Source: Hydractinia symbiolongicarpus (Eukaryota > Cnidaria > Hydrozoa > Anthoathecata > Hydractiniidae). Taken from it: a DNA stretch of 64,000 nt. The notes beneath the pieces are model-generated. The model made no database searches. It was not told where the DNA came from and saw nothing but the letters and a program-made list of their open reading frames with translations. The stretch spans positions 25,073,851 through 25,137,850 of the forward strand of contig NC_079877.1 in NCBI RefSeq assembly GCF_029227915.1, in the 5' to 3' direction. Below, piece by piece: positions 34,601 to 44,600 of this stretch. The position numbers were made by a program, and so were the translations under genes. Within the stretch, counting starts at the first letter, position 1, and each line of letters begins with the position of its first letter.

Positions 34601-37600
34601 CGTTTCGTTTTATAACATTCGAACGTTTTAAAAGGATCATTCAAAATTCGAACGTTTCCTTTGATTTTCAAACGTTTTATCTAATTTTCGAACGTTTCGA
34701 AAGCTCGATTAAAAAACAAGTGGGTGGATGTAAACAAACTTTTTAAAGGCTCTTCAAATCCACATTAAAGATGGCAACCGCTCAGACAACGTCAAGGAAG
34801 AAAACTGTTCTGACGATCAAAGAAAAATATCTTGCTTTGAAAGAGCTTGAAAAAGAAGGAACAACTAAAAAGTCTATTGCTAAAAAGTATGGTGTCCCAC
34901 CTAACACACTTTCATACTGGGTTAAGAATAAAAGTGACATTTTTACCAAGTATGAATCAGGCCAGTATGGAGTTAAAAGACAAAAGCTTTCTTCCGGAAA
35001 ATACGATAACATTGATAAAGCAGTTTACAAGTGGTTCGTTAACGCTCGTGAAAGAACTGTGCCGATTAGTGGTCAAATCATTCGAGAAAAAGCATTGGAT
35101 TTTGCAAAGCAATTCAACGAACCTGATTTTAAAGCTTCAGAAGGCTGGCTAGACAGATGGAAGTACAGACAAAACATCATTTACAGAATTATTTCTGGAG
35201 AGGAAAAGTCTTGTACACCAGGGATGACAGCAAGCTGGGAAGAAACACACCTGCCAACCATTTTGTCACGCTATGATTTACAAGACATTTTCAATGCTGA
35301 TAAATTCGGCTTGTTCTACCAGATGCTTCCAACAAATACCTATCATGCCAAAGGTAAAAGATGTGCTGGTGAAAGGTTCAGCAAAGTTCGTTTAACAGGC
35401 CTTGCAGCAGGAAATGCCCTAGGTGAAAAGTTGCCCATGTTCGTTATCGGAAAATCAGTTACACCGCGCTGTTTCAAAGGAGTCAGAAGTCTTCCCTGTC
35501 AGTACAAAGCTCAAAAGAAGGCCTGGATGGATTCTGAAATCTTTACCGATTATGTGAAAAAACTCGATGTTAAATTTGAAACTGCGGGTCGAAAGATTGT
35601 CTTGATAATTGACAATTGCCCAGCTCATCCAGAAGTCACTGGTCTTAAAGCAGTAGAATTAGTTTTTCTACCACCAAATACAACGTCTAAGACCCAGCCC
35701 ATGGATCAAGGTGTAATCCGAGCATTGAAGGCATATTACCGGTCAAATCTTGTGAAACGTCAAATAAAGTTCATTGACGGCGGTAAAGAGGTCCCTAAAA
35801 TTAACATTCTTGAAGGGATGCAAATCTTGGTCAAATCATGGGACGCTGTTTCAAAAGACACCGTTAAAAACTGCTTTAAGAAGGCAGGCATCTCAAAAGA
35901 AGCACAGATCACGAGTCTCAATGATGCTGATGACCCATTTAAATCTCTTTCTGACAGCATAAGCGAGTTGAAAAAAAGAGAAGTTGACGGCGACATCTTT
36001 AACGCAGATAATTTTGTGGATATTGATTTTGAGGTATGCACGAGTAAATCAATTGAATTGACTGATGAGGAAATCGTGGTAATCGTACTTAATGAGGACA
36101 AAGATCAAAACGCGCCGAATCTCGAAGATGACGATGATGATGAAATTGAGGCACATGACATCCCCCCGAAGAAGCCAAAGCAGTCAGAGTTGGAAGAGGC
36201 CTTAGAATTGTTGGAAAGATGGTCTTTGTTTGACGAGAATGGTCTTGAAATCAGAAAGCAGTTACACATGATAACACGTACATGTTAAAAACACTACATC
36301 GATAGTAAAAAACAATGTAGCATTAAAGATTTTTTTAAGAGTTGAACTCCTTGTATTTACTAGATACATTTTCTTTATAACTTTCATATTTTAAAACCTG
36401 TTAACAATTTGTTCAAATTTATTCTTTCTTCAAAAAGTAAAAATTCTTTGTGTTTACACGCTCAACTGAACCACAATGCCTCAATTACTTAAGAAAAGTC
36501 CATCCCATTAAGGTTAAGTTGAAAATCTGGCGGGAAAACGAATTTTTCAGTTATTCGAACTCCCGGTTATTCGAAGTAAATTCTTATCCCCCTTGAGGCT
36601 TCGAATAACCGGGAGTCTACTGTATGTAGTCTTGTTGTTTATCATTCCGTCTGCTAAATCCTTTCTTCCTTCATTCAACTCGTTTTTTTTTTAATTAATT
36701 TTACCTATTGCAGAAGACGAGAAGATTTGATGGTACTTCCTGACCATTTAGCCGATGATCCGCACGCGTTTGCATTGGACGACCTCGTTCAGGTAAAGCA
36801 TTTTAAAAAGAGGCTATTAATTTTACCTAGGAGTTTCGATGTATTAATTTCTTCATTTGGTCCACGTTTCAGGTGAAGTCAGGAGAAATGCAAGCCGCTT
36901 TAAAGGTCATTGTTCAAAACGGAATTACACATATTAAGGCGTGTCCGGTATGTATCGCCATCTCAAGTTATTTGAAACTAATTCTCCCGAAAGAACGAGT
37001 TTTGTGCTATGTTACATGTTTGGTACACGAGAATGTGTCGGGAATTGTCAGGAACTTTCACAATATTGTCAATATGTCAAAAAATGTCAGCAATATCAGT
37101 ACTTTTTTAGTATGTCAGGAAAACGTTAGGAACTTTATGTTTAAATGGTCAGGAATGAGCACCCCCCTCCCGCCCCCGCCCATATTAAAAAATGGTTAAA
37201 AGTGTAAAAACTAGGTTTTGCGAGAAATTTGTAAACATGAGGCTTCTTAAAAATGGCAAATTAAGTAAAACAAGACGTATGATATACGCAAACAACCTCG
37301 CGAATAAAGTTTACAAAAAGCTGTCTATCAAATTGGGATTTTTGTTACGAAGTTAGACACGACATATTTTACTATTCAGATACGCAATAATATTTGTTAC
37401 ACACTTATTTTTCAAAATTGATTTGTGAGACCTTCCTGAACGGAAAATTCCTCGAACTTTTAATTTTCGATGGGTCCGTCTTGGGTAAACCGACTGACAG
37501 GAAGAAGAAAGACCACAAACCCACAAACCCCAAAATTTGCAAAATTCATTAATTCAGTTAATTCTGCCTACATTCACTTTTAAAAAGTTTGGTGGAAACA

Positions 37601-38325
37601 CCTTTATTTACTAGTTAGTTAAGCAAGTGTTTTGAACACTTGTCTTAGTTAAGCAAGTGTTTTGAACACTTGTCTTATCTTTTTAAAAAAGAAAAAAGAA
37701 AAAAAAAGTAAAAATAGTTACCAAGATGAGATTCGAACACACGACGACTCCCGTGTCGGTGCTCAGAGAGGCAAAAATTTCCATTCTTGTAGGACACATT
37801 TGCGTTTTAATACAAGCTCACGAGCTTGTAAAAAAACAAAAAACAATTGATTTTCAAAAAAAATATTCCCTCTGTTATTTTAAGGACATTACGAATTCAA
37901 CCAGGATTTACGAAATCTTTTTATAGTCGTAAAGTATTTATAACCTTGTAAACAGTACGTAAATTACGTTTCTCTCTTTTTAGTTATGTTCAGCAAAAGG
38001 CTTTGTGTGTGAGTTTTGTCGAGATGGTGAAGATATCTTATATCCTTTCGATCTTCAAAAAGTATATATTTGTCAGGGTGAGTACGTCACATGGAAAGAT
38101 CAATCCTTGGTTAAACAAATTTAGTCTCTCCAGCAACGCGAGATCTTTAAATTCTGTAAATTCTATTATTTAAATTTTTGTGATCTTTGATAAGTGATAG
38201 ATTTGTCAGAATTATTTTAGTGTTAGTTTATTTTCCTTTCCTTTTCAGATTGCAAAACTTGTTATCACCACGCTTGTTTTGTTCACGACAAATGTGCTCG
38301 TTGTGTTAGGATAAAAGCTAGGTAA
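16668..38325 (+). CDS. RUBCN: Rubicon (RUN and Rubicon-homology domains)
   Basis: Nineteen exons join in frame to about 923 aa (human Rubicon is about 970): 16668-16880, 21840-22023, 22067-22153, 22983-23089, 23186-23879, 24831-24952, 25164-25214, 26516-26705, 28278-28471, 29401-29565, 30046-30119, 30974-31038, 31230-31347, 32140-32260, 33062-33123, 36714-36792, 36873-36947, 37984-38077, 38249-38325. Exons 1-4 form the RUN domain ([31 protein letters not shown]). Exon 6 has GQSLISYL, the conserved PI3K-binding segment of the family. The C-terminal Rubicon-homology domain has [33 protein letters not shown] and [10 protein letters not shown], the zinc ligands used for RAB7 binding. In vertebrates Rubicon restrains the UVRAG-Vps34 complex and autophagosome maturation and supports LC3-associated phagocytosis. 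Exon 5 adds a CxxC-x10-CxxC motif that I do not recall from vertebrate Rubicon. The stop at 38323-38325 overlaps a donor-like AGGTAATA, so a further short exon is possible. Confidence 0.93.
16980..17009. repeat. 11-bp stem hairpin in Rubicon intron 1
   Basis: AAATGACCATG and CATGGTCATTT form a perfect 11-bp stem with an 8-nt loop, about 100 bp after the first exon. No function is evident. Confidence 0.65.
17296..18461. repeat. 583-bp tandem duplication (two units)
   Basis: Unit 1 is 17,296-17,878 and unit 2 is 17,879-18,461. They read as essentially identical, so the event is recent. Each holds about 103 bp of host flank, the left end of the hAT-like element and part of its minus-strand gene. 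Only unit 2 continues into the rest of the element. ORFs starting [15 protein letters not shown] (minus) and [13 protein letters not shown] (plus) are shadows repeated in both units. Confidence 0.9.
17982..19686. mobile_element. hAT-like DNA transposon, about 1.7 kb
   Basis: Inverted termini read AGCCCTCGAAATA and TATTTCGAGGGCT. Flanks ACAAATAC and GCAAATAC look like an 8-bp target-site duplication with one change. Subterminal regions at both ends are dense in GTCGGACA/TGTCCGAC palindromes, the kind of repeat bound by hAT transposases. The element lies in Rubicon intron 1. It is too short for a full hAT transposase (usually about 600 aa) and instead carries a small cysteine-rich gene on the minus strand. 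Confidence 0.7.
18127..18837 (-). CDS. Small Cys-rich gene inside hAT-like element
   Basis: The minus-strand ATG at 18,837 opens an ORF with paired cysteines ([27 protein letters not shown]), suggesting a zinc-binding treble-clef or ribbon of about 50 residues. A donor-like GTAATTC near 18,570 and an acceptor TTTTGCAG before 18,485 would join it to a segment with [20 protein letters not shown], a WLLYDI-type motif seen in hAT/ZNF862-like proteins. A further acceptor-like CAATAG near 18,265 leads to a C-terminal piece ending LQLFNNSEI, with a stop at 18,127. The splicing is my model. It may encode a DNA-binding derivative lacking the catalytic domain, or be a decayed transposase. Confidence 0.45.
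19750..19919. repeat. Dispersed repeat, copy 2
   Basis: Partner of 1160-1311. The MITE at 19,928 is inserted in or beside its right end. Confidence 0.55.
19928..20394. mobile_element. 467-bp hAT-type MITE with 8-bp target duplication
   Basis: The perfect 8-bp direct repeat CAACTCCC lies at 19,920-19,927 and 20,395-20,402. The ends are inverted (GGTGCCGATAAGCC at left, GGCTTATCGGCACT at right), with many subterminal TTCGGGCG/CGCCCGAA motifs. There is no coding capacity. The 8-bp duplication and subterminal repeats fit the hAT superfamily. Confidence 0.85.
20728..21045. mobile_element. Diverged relative of the hAT-like element end
   Basis: From about 20,840 to 21,040 the sequence follows the inner part of the hAT-like element (AGCAAGCCTATTCATAGCC, TGACCATCCTAGCTAATT, ACCAGGTCTTACACAAGAAA) with many substitutions. 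Upstream, where the other element has GTCGGACA palindromes, this copy has AGGTACGCGAT/ATCGCGTACCT and GAGGTACG/CGTACCTC inverted pairs. It looks like a fragment of a sister family. Confidence 0.6.
32440..32900. repeat. 21-bp minisatellite in Rubicon intron
   Basis: About 22 tandem units of GCACTAGGACCATTTTGACA plus T lie between the exons ending at 32,260 and starting at 33,062. Because 21 is divisible by three, long repetitive ORFs appear on both strands. They have no splice or domain support, so I treat them as artefacts. Confidence 0.92.
33277..33896. mobile_element. Nested inverted-repeat element inside the Tigger left arm
   Basis: GATCTGTTCTGCCC at 33,277-33,290 is inverted at 33,883-33,896, and the inner sequences share a GGATTATG-rich, CCGGG-rich composition. 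It splits the left arm of the Tigger element. Its middle resembles other dispersed TTTCGCG-type repeats in the window. The target duplication cannot be fixed by eye and there is no convincing ORF. Confidence 0.55.
34130..34554 (-). CDS. HIRAN-like accessory protein of the Tigger element
   Basis: The minus-strand ORF from ATG 34,554 to TGA 34,216-34,218 gives 112 aa. The central part reads [17 protein letters not shown], then [15 protein letters not shown], then [19 protein letters not shown]. This follows the HIRAN pattern: a G-H start, a REP/EP-NxxDxxAV core and a GHLP turn. HIRAN domains in HLTF bind single-stranded 3' DNA ends. After the TGA the same frame stays open for 28 more codons ([11 protein letters not shown] and following) to a TAG at 34,130-34,132, so the original protein was probably about 140 aa and is truncated, or the stop is read through. 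It is transcribed away from the transposase, with a shared 216-bp spacer. The domain call is from memory of the family. Confidence 0.68.
34555..34770. promoter_or_regulatory. Bidirectional promoter region with spaced TTCGAACGTTT repeats
   Basis: Between the two divergent ORFs, TTCGAACGTTT or a one-base variant occurs at 34,618, 34,647, 34,667 and 34,687, the last three exactly 20 bp apart. Each contains the palindrome AACGTT, and its ATTCGAA half resembles the GTTATTCGAA motif of the element ends. This could be a binding site for the transposase, the HIRAN-like protein or a host factor; no binding has been shown. Confidence 0.6.
34771..36288 (+). CDS. Tigger/pogo transposase, intact, 505 aa
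   Basis: A single uninterrupted ORF. Residues 1-60 hold a psq/CENP-B-type helix-turn-helix ([20 protein letters not shown]). A second CENP-B-type HTH follows at about 75-140 ([25 protein letters not shown]). The DDE domain runs about 150-360 with catalytic aspartates in [21 protein letters not shown] and QPMDQGVI, the DDD arrangement of pogo-like enzymes. The first motif has K where many relatives have E after NAD. An acidic tail ([11 protein letters not shown]) precedes a lysine-rich, Leu-rich end. It resembles vertebrate TIGD4/TIGD6-type proteins in length and order. It would act in the nucleus on its own TIRs. No frameshift or stop is seen. Confidence 0.95.
   Translation: MATAQTTSRKKTVLTIKEKYLALKELEKEGTTKKSIAKKYGVPPNTLSYWVKNKSDIFTKYESGQYGVKRQKLSSGKYDNIDKAVYKWFVNARERTVPISGQIIREKALDFAKQFNEPDFKASEGWLDRWKYRQNIIYRIISGEEKSCTPGMTASWEETHLPTILSRYDLQDIFNADKFGLFYQMLPTNTYHAKGKRCAGERFSKVRLTGLAAGNALGEKLPMFVIGKSVTPRCFKGVRSLPCQYKAQKKAWMDSEIFTDYVKKLDVKFETAGRKIVLIIDNCPAHPEVTGLKAVELVFLPPNTTSKTQPMDQGVIRALKAYYRSNLVKRQIKFIDGGKEVPKINILEGMQILVKSWDAVSKDTVKNCFKKAGISKEAQITSLNDADDPFKSLSDSISELKKREVDGDIFNADNFVDIDFEVCTSKSIELTDEEIVVIVLNEDKDQNAPNLEDDDDDEIEAHDIPPKKPKQSELEEALELLERWSLFDENGLEIRKQLHMITRTC
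37615..37674. repeat. 30-bp direct duplication with internal hairpin
   Basis: Two exact copies of a 30-bp unit lie back to back in a Rubicon intron (TTAGTTAAGCAAGTGTTTTG then AACACTTGTC). Each contains the inverted pair AAGTGTT/AACACTT. Confidence 0.85.
37722..37792 (-). repeat. tRNA-like relic, possibly SINE-derived
   Basis: On the minus strand the sequence has a B-box-like GTGTTCGAATCTCATC and a GAGCACCGACACGGGAGTCG segment. Acceptor and D arms do not pair well, so this is not a functional tRNA. A tRNA-derived SINE or a degenerate tRNA pseudogene is the likeliest reading. Confidence 0.35.
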
Positions 38326-38480
38326 TATGTCTGCATGTGTAGTAGCGCACATAAAAGTTTATTTGCCTATGCGAGATTTAGCTTGAGTTAAATTTGGTGC
38401 TTTCTGCCCCCTATAAATAGGTTAATAAGAGTTATATCATTTCTTTTCATCTAAAAAATAACAGTGATATTCTTAATTCA

Positions 38481-38560
38481 TGAAATTTTCATACAAGTTT
38501 AAATTTCGCGCTCTTTAGCTTGAAATTTTCAAACAAGTTTAAATTTCGCGCTCTTTAGCT
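38481..38560. repeat. 40-bp tandem duplication
   Basis: Two adjacent near-identical units, TGAAATTTTCATACAAGTTT plus AAATTTCGCGCTCTTTAGCT. They differ only at the CATACAAG/CAAACAAG position. Confidence 0.85.
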
Positions 38561-39727
38561 TGAGCATCCAGTGTAAGTGCATATTTAATTCGCGCGCACT
38601 TCTGCGTTAATATACCTTGCCGACCGCAATTTTTGCTGACAAAGATTTTGTTTTGAAATGGTCTATGTATCCAGTGGTAAAAGTAAGAATTTTCTGTCGC
38701 ATGACTTTTAAAATTTCACTTATAAGAGTGAGTGCATACTCTGGTCTGTGACCAAATTTGATTAATAACGTTGGTTTTATGAATCCCTAGGAAATTCCCC
38801 AGTTTTTAAGGTATAATACGTTATTTCGCCAATTTAATTCTAATATGGCACCTTGTCTCATGGGTTATTACCGTTTTTTGATTGTCCTTCTTCAGTGTAT
38901 TAAAAACCATTAACAACTATGTCTCATTTTTAATTTAGATTTTGGGTTATTTTTTTTTATATTAGCAAGATAATACTGATAATATTGTGATAAAAGTGTT
39001 AAAAAGTGTTACGAGACTCCGTTTTCGTTCCTCTAATTTCGCGCAATCTATTTTCGCGCATCTTTGAAAAAAAATATTCTGCCAAGCCAAATTTTCACGC
39101 TACTAATTGTTCGCGCAATGGTTGTGCATGAAAATGACACTTACGTGAAAATTCCATAAATTATGGCAACTAATACGAATGTCGAACTTGTTGTTATTTG
39201 TATAACTTACCATCGTTGCTCATTGGTTTAAATTTACGATCGATTTCTCTCGTAGGAAGGAAATGCTTCTGCAAGAAATTCACTCTGATGTTACTGACAC
39301 CACGGATAGCTGATATAATTTCAAGTAAATCTTATCTTAATGGAACATATTTTGGCGGAAAGAAAATTTGGCGAAATAGTCAAAAATCTACCAAATTAAA
39401 TATCCGCCAAAACGAATTTTGTTGCTGTCTGGTTTGGAAAGTAAAAACAACTTGAATAGTTTTTAGAAGAAAGGCAAGATTATATTATTTTTTTCGCGCT
39501 AATTTTTCCCCGCCAAAATGCCATTTCAACACTGTGAATATGTTCGTCCACACTTGTTTTCAGTTAATATTTTGACGCATGTTGACGCATCGAAATTTGG
39601 GTATTTTGCCCAAATTCTGTTTGTCTCGATTAAAGTAAAATATTTCAAAATTTATTTGTGTATTTGTATTAATTATTTTGATCCTAATCAAATATTTTGA
39701 CTAGGATATTTTCCGATTTTTGATATA

Positions 39728-40022
39728 CGGCGAAACCTTCTTATAGCAGACATCCTTTAAAGCCGACACTTTTCTACAGCTAATGCTGTTTCTCAGTAAC
39801 AGGGTATATGACATCAAACTCCCACAAGACCTCTATGTAGCGGGCAGCTTATAGCAGACACCTTTTTAGCGGAGGTCGTTTTAAGGCCCAATTTATACTA
39901 CCCCCTAAAACTGACCTCTATAGCTTACATGCTCCAATTAGTCATATCAATCAATTCTTGTAAAAGTTTGTTGATATTTTACTTAAGGTCCTGATGATGT
40001 CTGCCATAGGGAGGTTTCACCG
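39728..40022. mobile_element. Non-autonomous Tigger/mariner-type MITE
   Basis: Left end CGGCGAAACCTTCTTATAGC and right end inverted (CCATAGGGAGGTTTCACCG) give imperfect TIRs of about 26 bp, flanked by TA at 39,726-39,727 and 40,023-40,024. Inner TATAGCAGACA motifs repeat. It is 295 bp with no coding capacity. Confidence 0.75.
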
Positions 40023-41674
40023 TATACCTTTTTTTGTAAGACTTTTATAAGCAATATTCGTTTGAAATCTTTGACATTTTAAGCAGGTGATGAGCAACAG
40101 CCTTAGCATTAGTTTTCGAAAATTATATCTAGTTTGTGGGAGGAAATCTAGTTTTTGCGTGCAGCAAACGTGAGCAAATTTTTTGCGGATGAATATTTTT
40201 TCCCAAAACTTGGATGCTTGAAATTTTGTAATTTTAGTGAAAGTAAAACAGATTTTTTGATTCACATGAAATCAGAGTGGAATGATTTTTTTGCGAATTA
40301 TTTGTTCCCTTACTAAATTTCGCTTCTCGGTAAAACACTCACGGTTTTCACTTTCAACGTTTAGATAATTAAATTTTATAGAGTAAAATATTTTTAAGAT
40401 TATATTGTAAATATAAGAACTCAGTTGTTAATTCAACAAAAAGATTTTGTGTCCTACGCAAAATTTTTCTCTTTTTAGTGTCATTTACTTTTTTTCAAAA
40501 GTAACAGCAGTTATGATAAATTGAAAATTCCTTTATTTCTACAGTTACCCAATTTACCACGTTGTCTGAAAACACAAAGAAATAACGTTTATTTTTTCGC
40601 CCCTGGTTGAAAAAAATACATCCTGACCTGTTCTAATTTAGAGCCTTTTAGATTGACTTGCTCAGATTGACTTGCTCTTATTTAAATACAATTACAGAGT
40701 TTCGTCTTAATTTGTTTTTGTTTACGGATGGCAAAATTCAGCCTTAAATTTGTTCCTAATTTGAAGCCTTATAAATTTAACAAAATCAGGACTTAATTTT
40801 CAGATATGAATTGTCATGCAATCAGTTTCGAACAAGATGTTTATTTTCGAATTTTTTTTCGCAAATAGATAATTTAAATTTTGAAAAATATAATAAACAC
40901 TTGACATTTAACTTTCGGTTGGTTTTATTCGGGAGAATACTACGCAAATAAGATGTGAATGTACGTTTTGACATTAAAAGTATTAAAAATCATGAGGTTT
41001 TTTAATCACGTTAACGCATAGTCTGAACGAAGAATGACAAATGTAACAAATTTGTTCACACTCGCTCAGCGAGGTTAGGATAAACACTAGCTACTTACAA
41101 ATATTATCATATTTTCGAAACTAAAAAAATATATACATCGCTGCTAGTTACCTACCTACAATCCACGTTTTAAAATATTAAAAAAACTAACAAAAACCGA
41201 GACCAAACGTGTATTTTTTTATAAAGAACAAAGGGAAAAATAAACAGATAAAGAACAATTCCGTTTTACTTTCTGTTATGGTGTAGGAGATTTTGCCGAA
41301 CTGTCAGAAGGAAAAGAGATTTAGGTGGTAGCAGATCTTAGGTTTCTTAAACTTTCAGGAAACACGCTTGATGGTTCTTATAAAAGAATAAATATTGGCT
41401 ATATTTCTTACACTGCGAAATAAAATTATTATAAAAGTCATAAAATACTTCATTTAGAAGATGAAAAAAATAATTAAACATCTTTTTCAAATCGCTGACT
41501 CATTCGGACAGGAAAAAACACAAATAAAGGCACCACTGAAGAGCTCGGCATGTAAAACATGTCTCCACATATTCACGAATGTGTGTACCTTTTAACCTAT
41601 AAGGTAAAGGTGCATCGAGCAAAAATTGTTTTCAGGATGTCGTGATTACAATAATCACATGTTTGATCATGTGA

Positions 41675-44600
41675 TTACGACTTATCATACCAACCCGTAC
41701 ACCGTTTAGCTGCTTTCTGCCAGGTTTTATGTAAGCTAAGATATTTTACTTGCATTTCTAAGTCAGGGCGAAAGTACGATCTTGGCCTGTCTAGTTTCAT
41801 CAACTCTTTCTTATCCTTCCATATACCTAAAATACCGACATAGATTTTTCGTTAGGCGGCCGCAATAAAGCATTCACTAGCAAATTTTAAACGCTCTCTA
41901 CCTGGCTTACGTGTGCTAAAGTAGTAACTTAGCAGCCGGACGCAGAGTAATAAATATTTGACCCTTCTGGTCATGTTTAAAAAATGAGGAAAAAACTGCC
42001 TTAAGTTTGTCAACGAATGTAGGTAATTTCAGCTTCAGCAAAAAAATGGTGAAAGTAATTACATGACGCAGAGTGAAGGAGCGCTTGGAAATATTATAGC
42101 GAATCATCCTTTAGTTTTTATGTTATTAATTCTTCAGCATCAAACAGTTTAACAGCCAATAACATCATTACTTTTTTAAAACTTCAAAAGCGTACTATTA
42201 TAAACCACAACCCTAGCAGACACACACAGGTAGACATTCTTCCACACTTTCATCTTTTTTAAAATACAAGTTTTAATTACCTGCTCCTAAGCCAGCTAAA
42301 TATACGGCACCGAGCAGGGACACGTCATGTTCCTGTGTCTTCTCGATAACACAACCAGTTAAAGAGCTGATCAGTTTCATCAGAAAATCGTTATTCGTCA
42401 CCCCTCCGCTCACCCTATGGAAAGACGGAATGATCTAACGAAAAATATAAAATCTAAAAACGTTACCTTTCTCGAATGTCTCGAAAAAATTGTTTCCCCT
42501 TATAAACAAAGCGTAAACTTGTCGAAACAATGTGAAAATTAACGCAAACTTGTAACGAGAACCTACTTGATATTAGAATGAAATGGCATCTTCGTTTCGT
42601 CAATGACAACTCGATACAGCTCGTAAAACCTGCACAAAATAAACATATACCTTATATAAACATATTTTGCGGAGTACTTAAGTGAAGTTGCTCGGCTAAT
42701 GTAAGTTATGTTATATGCCCTTCAATACTTTCATCCATACTTTTGTGCAATATTGTTGTTTGAGGGTGGCAATATATCCATTTTACCACAAGCGAAGAAA
42801 CGCTAAGTCGCAAAAAACCCGTTAAAACCAAACACTAACCGAAAGTGCTGTTATTGTTTTAACCACGTGATCAAGATTAGCATACTCTACTATTCTACAA
42901 TACTACTTACCACAAATATTTTGGTGCATGGTTTCACTTACGTAATAAAAATGTTGAGAACAAAAGCTGTTAAATAAGTGAATTGTGGCCACGCTTGTAA
43001 ACACAATAAGTCAAATGACTTCCCATTGCTTTTGTTTGGTCAACTTTAATTTGGAATTTTGCAAGCTTTCATCGGACAGCAACTTAAATTTAAAACTCAA
43101 CTAGTATTTAGTTGACGAGGCCAGTAATATTGAAGCTTTTCTAAAAATTATTGTTGAGCGTATTCAAAAGAGTACATGTTGTTAAGGTTCTAATAACCCG
43201 AACAGACAGATCAGTATCACGTTTAACATCTGGATAAGGATAACGATGTTTAACTCCGAAATCAACAAACGAAATGGTAATTACATGAAACCGATTCCCT
43301 CCAAAATAGCTCGAACAATCTGAGCTTTTGTTGTACTTCTGTTGATACCAATCATACCAGCGCATGCAAATGGATCTTGAAAAGGTGCCTAAACAATAAA
43401 AAAGGTGCCTAAAACAACAACAAAGGTGCCTAAAACAACAACAAAGGTGCCTAGATAAAATGAAATACAACGGAAGAGAATTAAATCAGGGTGTCTCGCA
43501 TTTTTTTGTTTGAACAATTTTCATGAGTCTGCCGTTTTTGAAAAATAAACCCTGGGTGTAATCAATGTGGTCAAAAAGAACCCAAAATGGTATTTCCAGA
43601 AATTTAAACCACCGGAAGGGGAAGTATTTATAACGTTGCAAACACAACGAGTTACTACAAAACAACGTATGATAACTAAACAGAAATGTTTCTTTAAAAT
43701 AATTCGAAGCTTATCTTTGGAAGATGACAGATCTCTAAATTTTTTAAGACAAAATAAGACAAAATGAATTGATACTTCTATATATTTTTTGTCAGTTGAA
43801 GTTTATTACCTTATTTTTAGCTCTCATTTTAATGTCATCCATGCCAAACCCAATAGTAAACAATACCGACTTTATAGACTGGTCATTGTATTGATATTAT
43901 TTCATGTTGTCAATTAGCGTTTTTAAAAACAATTCAGTGCAAATGACTTCCCTTTTCCCTTTTAAGGCTTAACTTAGGAGTACAGAAGATCAATCAAACA
44001 TTATTTACTCACAGGCAATCCAAGAAAACCAGGAACAAAGTAGACGCCGTCTGAATCTGAAAAAAATATTGATACCCATTTATAAAATTGGCAGCCTCAA
44101 TATATTCTGTTCCACTATCAAAATTTGTTGCAAACACGGCTTTCCCCTAGTACTAATAGTTTCCTTTCTACTTCAAACTTAATTTCAGTAAAAATATTTG
44201 TCATGAGAGCAGCCAACGATGGTGTGGTGTAGTTTCCTTTCTACTTCAAACTTAATTTCAGTAAAAATATTTGTCATGAGAACAGCCAACAATGGTGTGG
44301 TGGTAGCACATTCAACTCATAATTATAAGGTCGCTGGTTCGAGTCCCACGGTGGCGCACTTTCTAATACAGTGCATTTAATTCTTTTCGAGGCATGAAAC
44401 GGTGGCGCGAAAGTAGTATGACTTGCACATACAGAACAAATAATACTGACAAAATCTGAAGCATAGTAGTCCCCTCAGACAGATTAATAGGTGATTCCAT
44501 TTTGTTGACAAACTGATACAATGTGCTGTGTTAACGGTGGTGTAGTGGTGGCGCATTTAATTTCCAATCATGCTTAAACGCAACTCCACTTTCCTTAAAT

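Larger units (their letters stand above)
33201..36622. mobile_element. Tigger/pogo-type transposon, 3.4 kb
   Basis: The ends are inverted: CAGTAGACTCCCGGTTATTC at the left and its complement at the right (at least 23 bp), flanked by TA at 33,199-33,200 and 36,623-36,624. GGTTATTCGAA motifs recur in both subterminal regions. The element holds an intact transposase ORF on the plus strand, a divergent HIRAN-like ORF on the minus strand, and a nested element at 33,277-33,896. It sits in a Rubicon intron in the same orientation as the gene. An intact 505-codon transposase and matching TIRs suggest fairly recent activity. Confidence 0.92.
38326..41674. other. Intergenic region between convergent Rubicon and GK5
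   Basis: Rubicon and GK5 converge here. The region contains a 40-bp tandem duplication at 38,481-38,560, CGCG-containing dispersed repeat debris around 39,030-39,480 and the Tigger-type MITE at 39,728-40,022. I see no gene; ORFs at 39,198, 39,518 and 40,017 lack domain support. Confidence 0.6.

Noticed and set aside
34847-35152. 101-aa plus-strand ORF inside the transposase
   Set aside because: Out-of-frame shadow of the 505-aa transposase, which has clear domains.
44283-44361. A functional tRNA-Met (CAT)
   Set aside because: The T arm is good, but the anticodon and acceptor stems do not pair, and it is fused to a duplicated unit; better read as a tRNA-derived relic.
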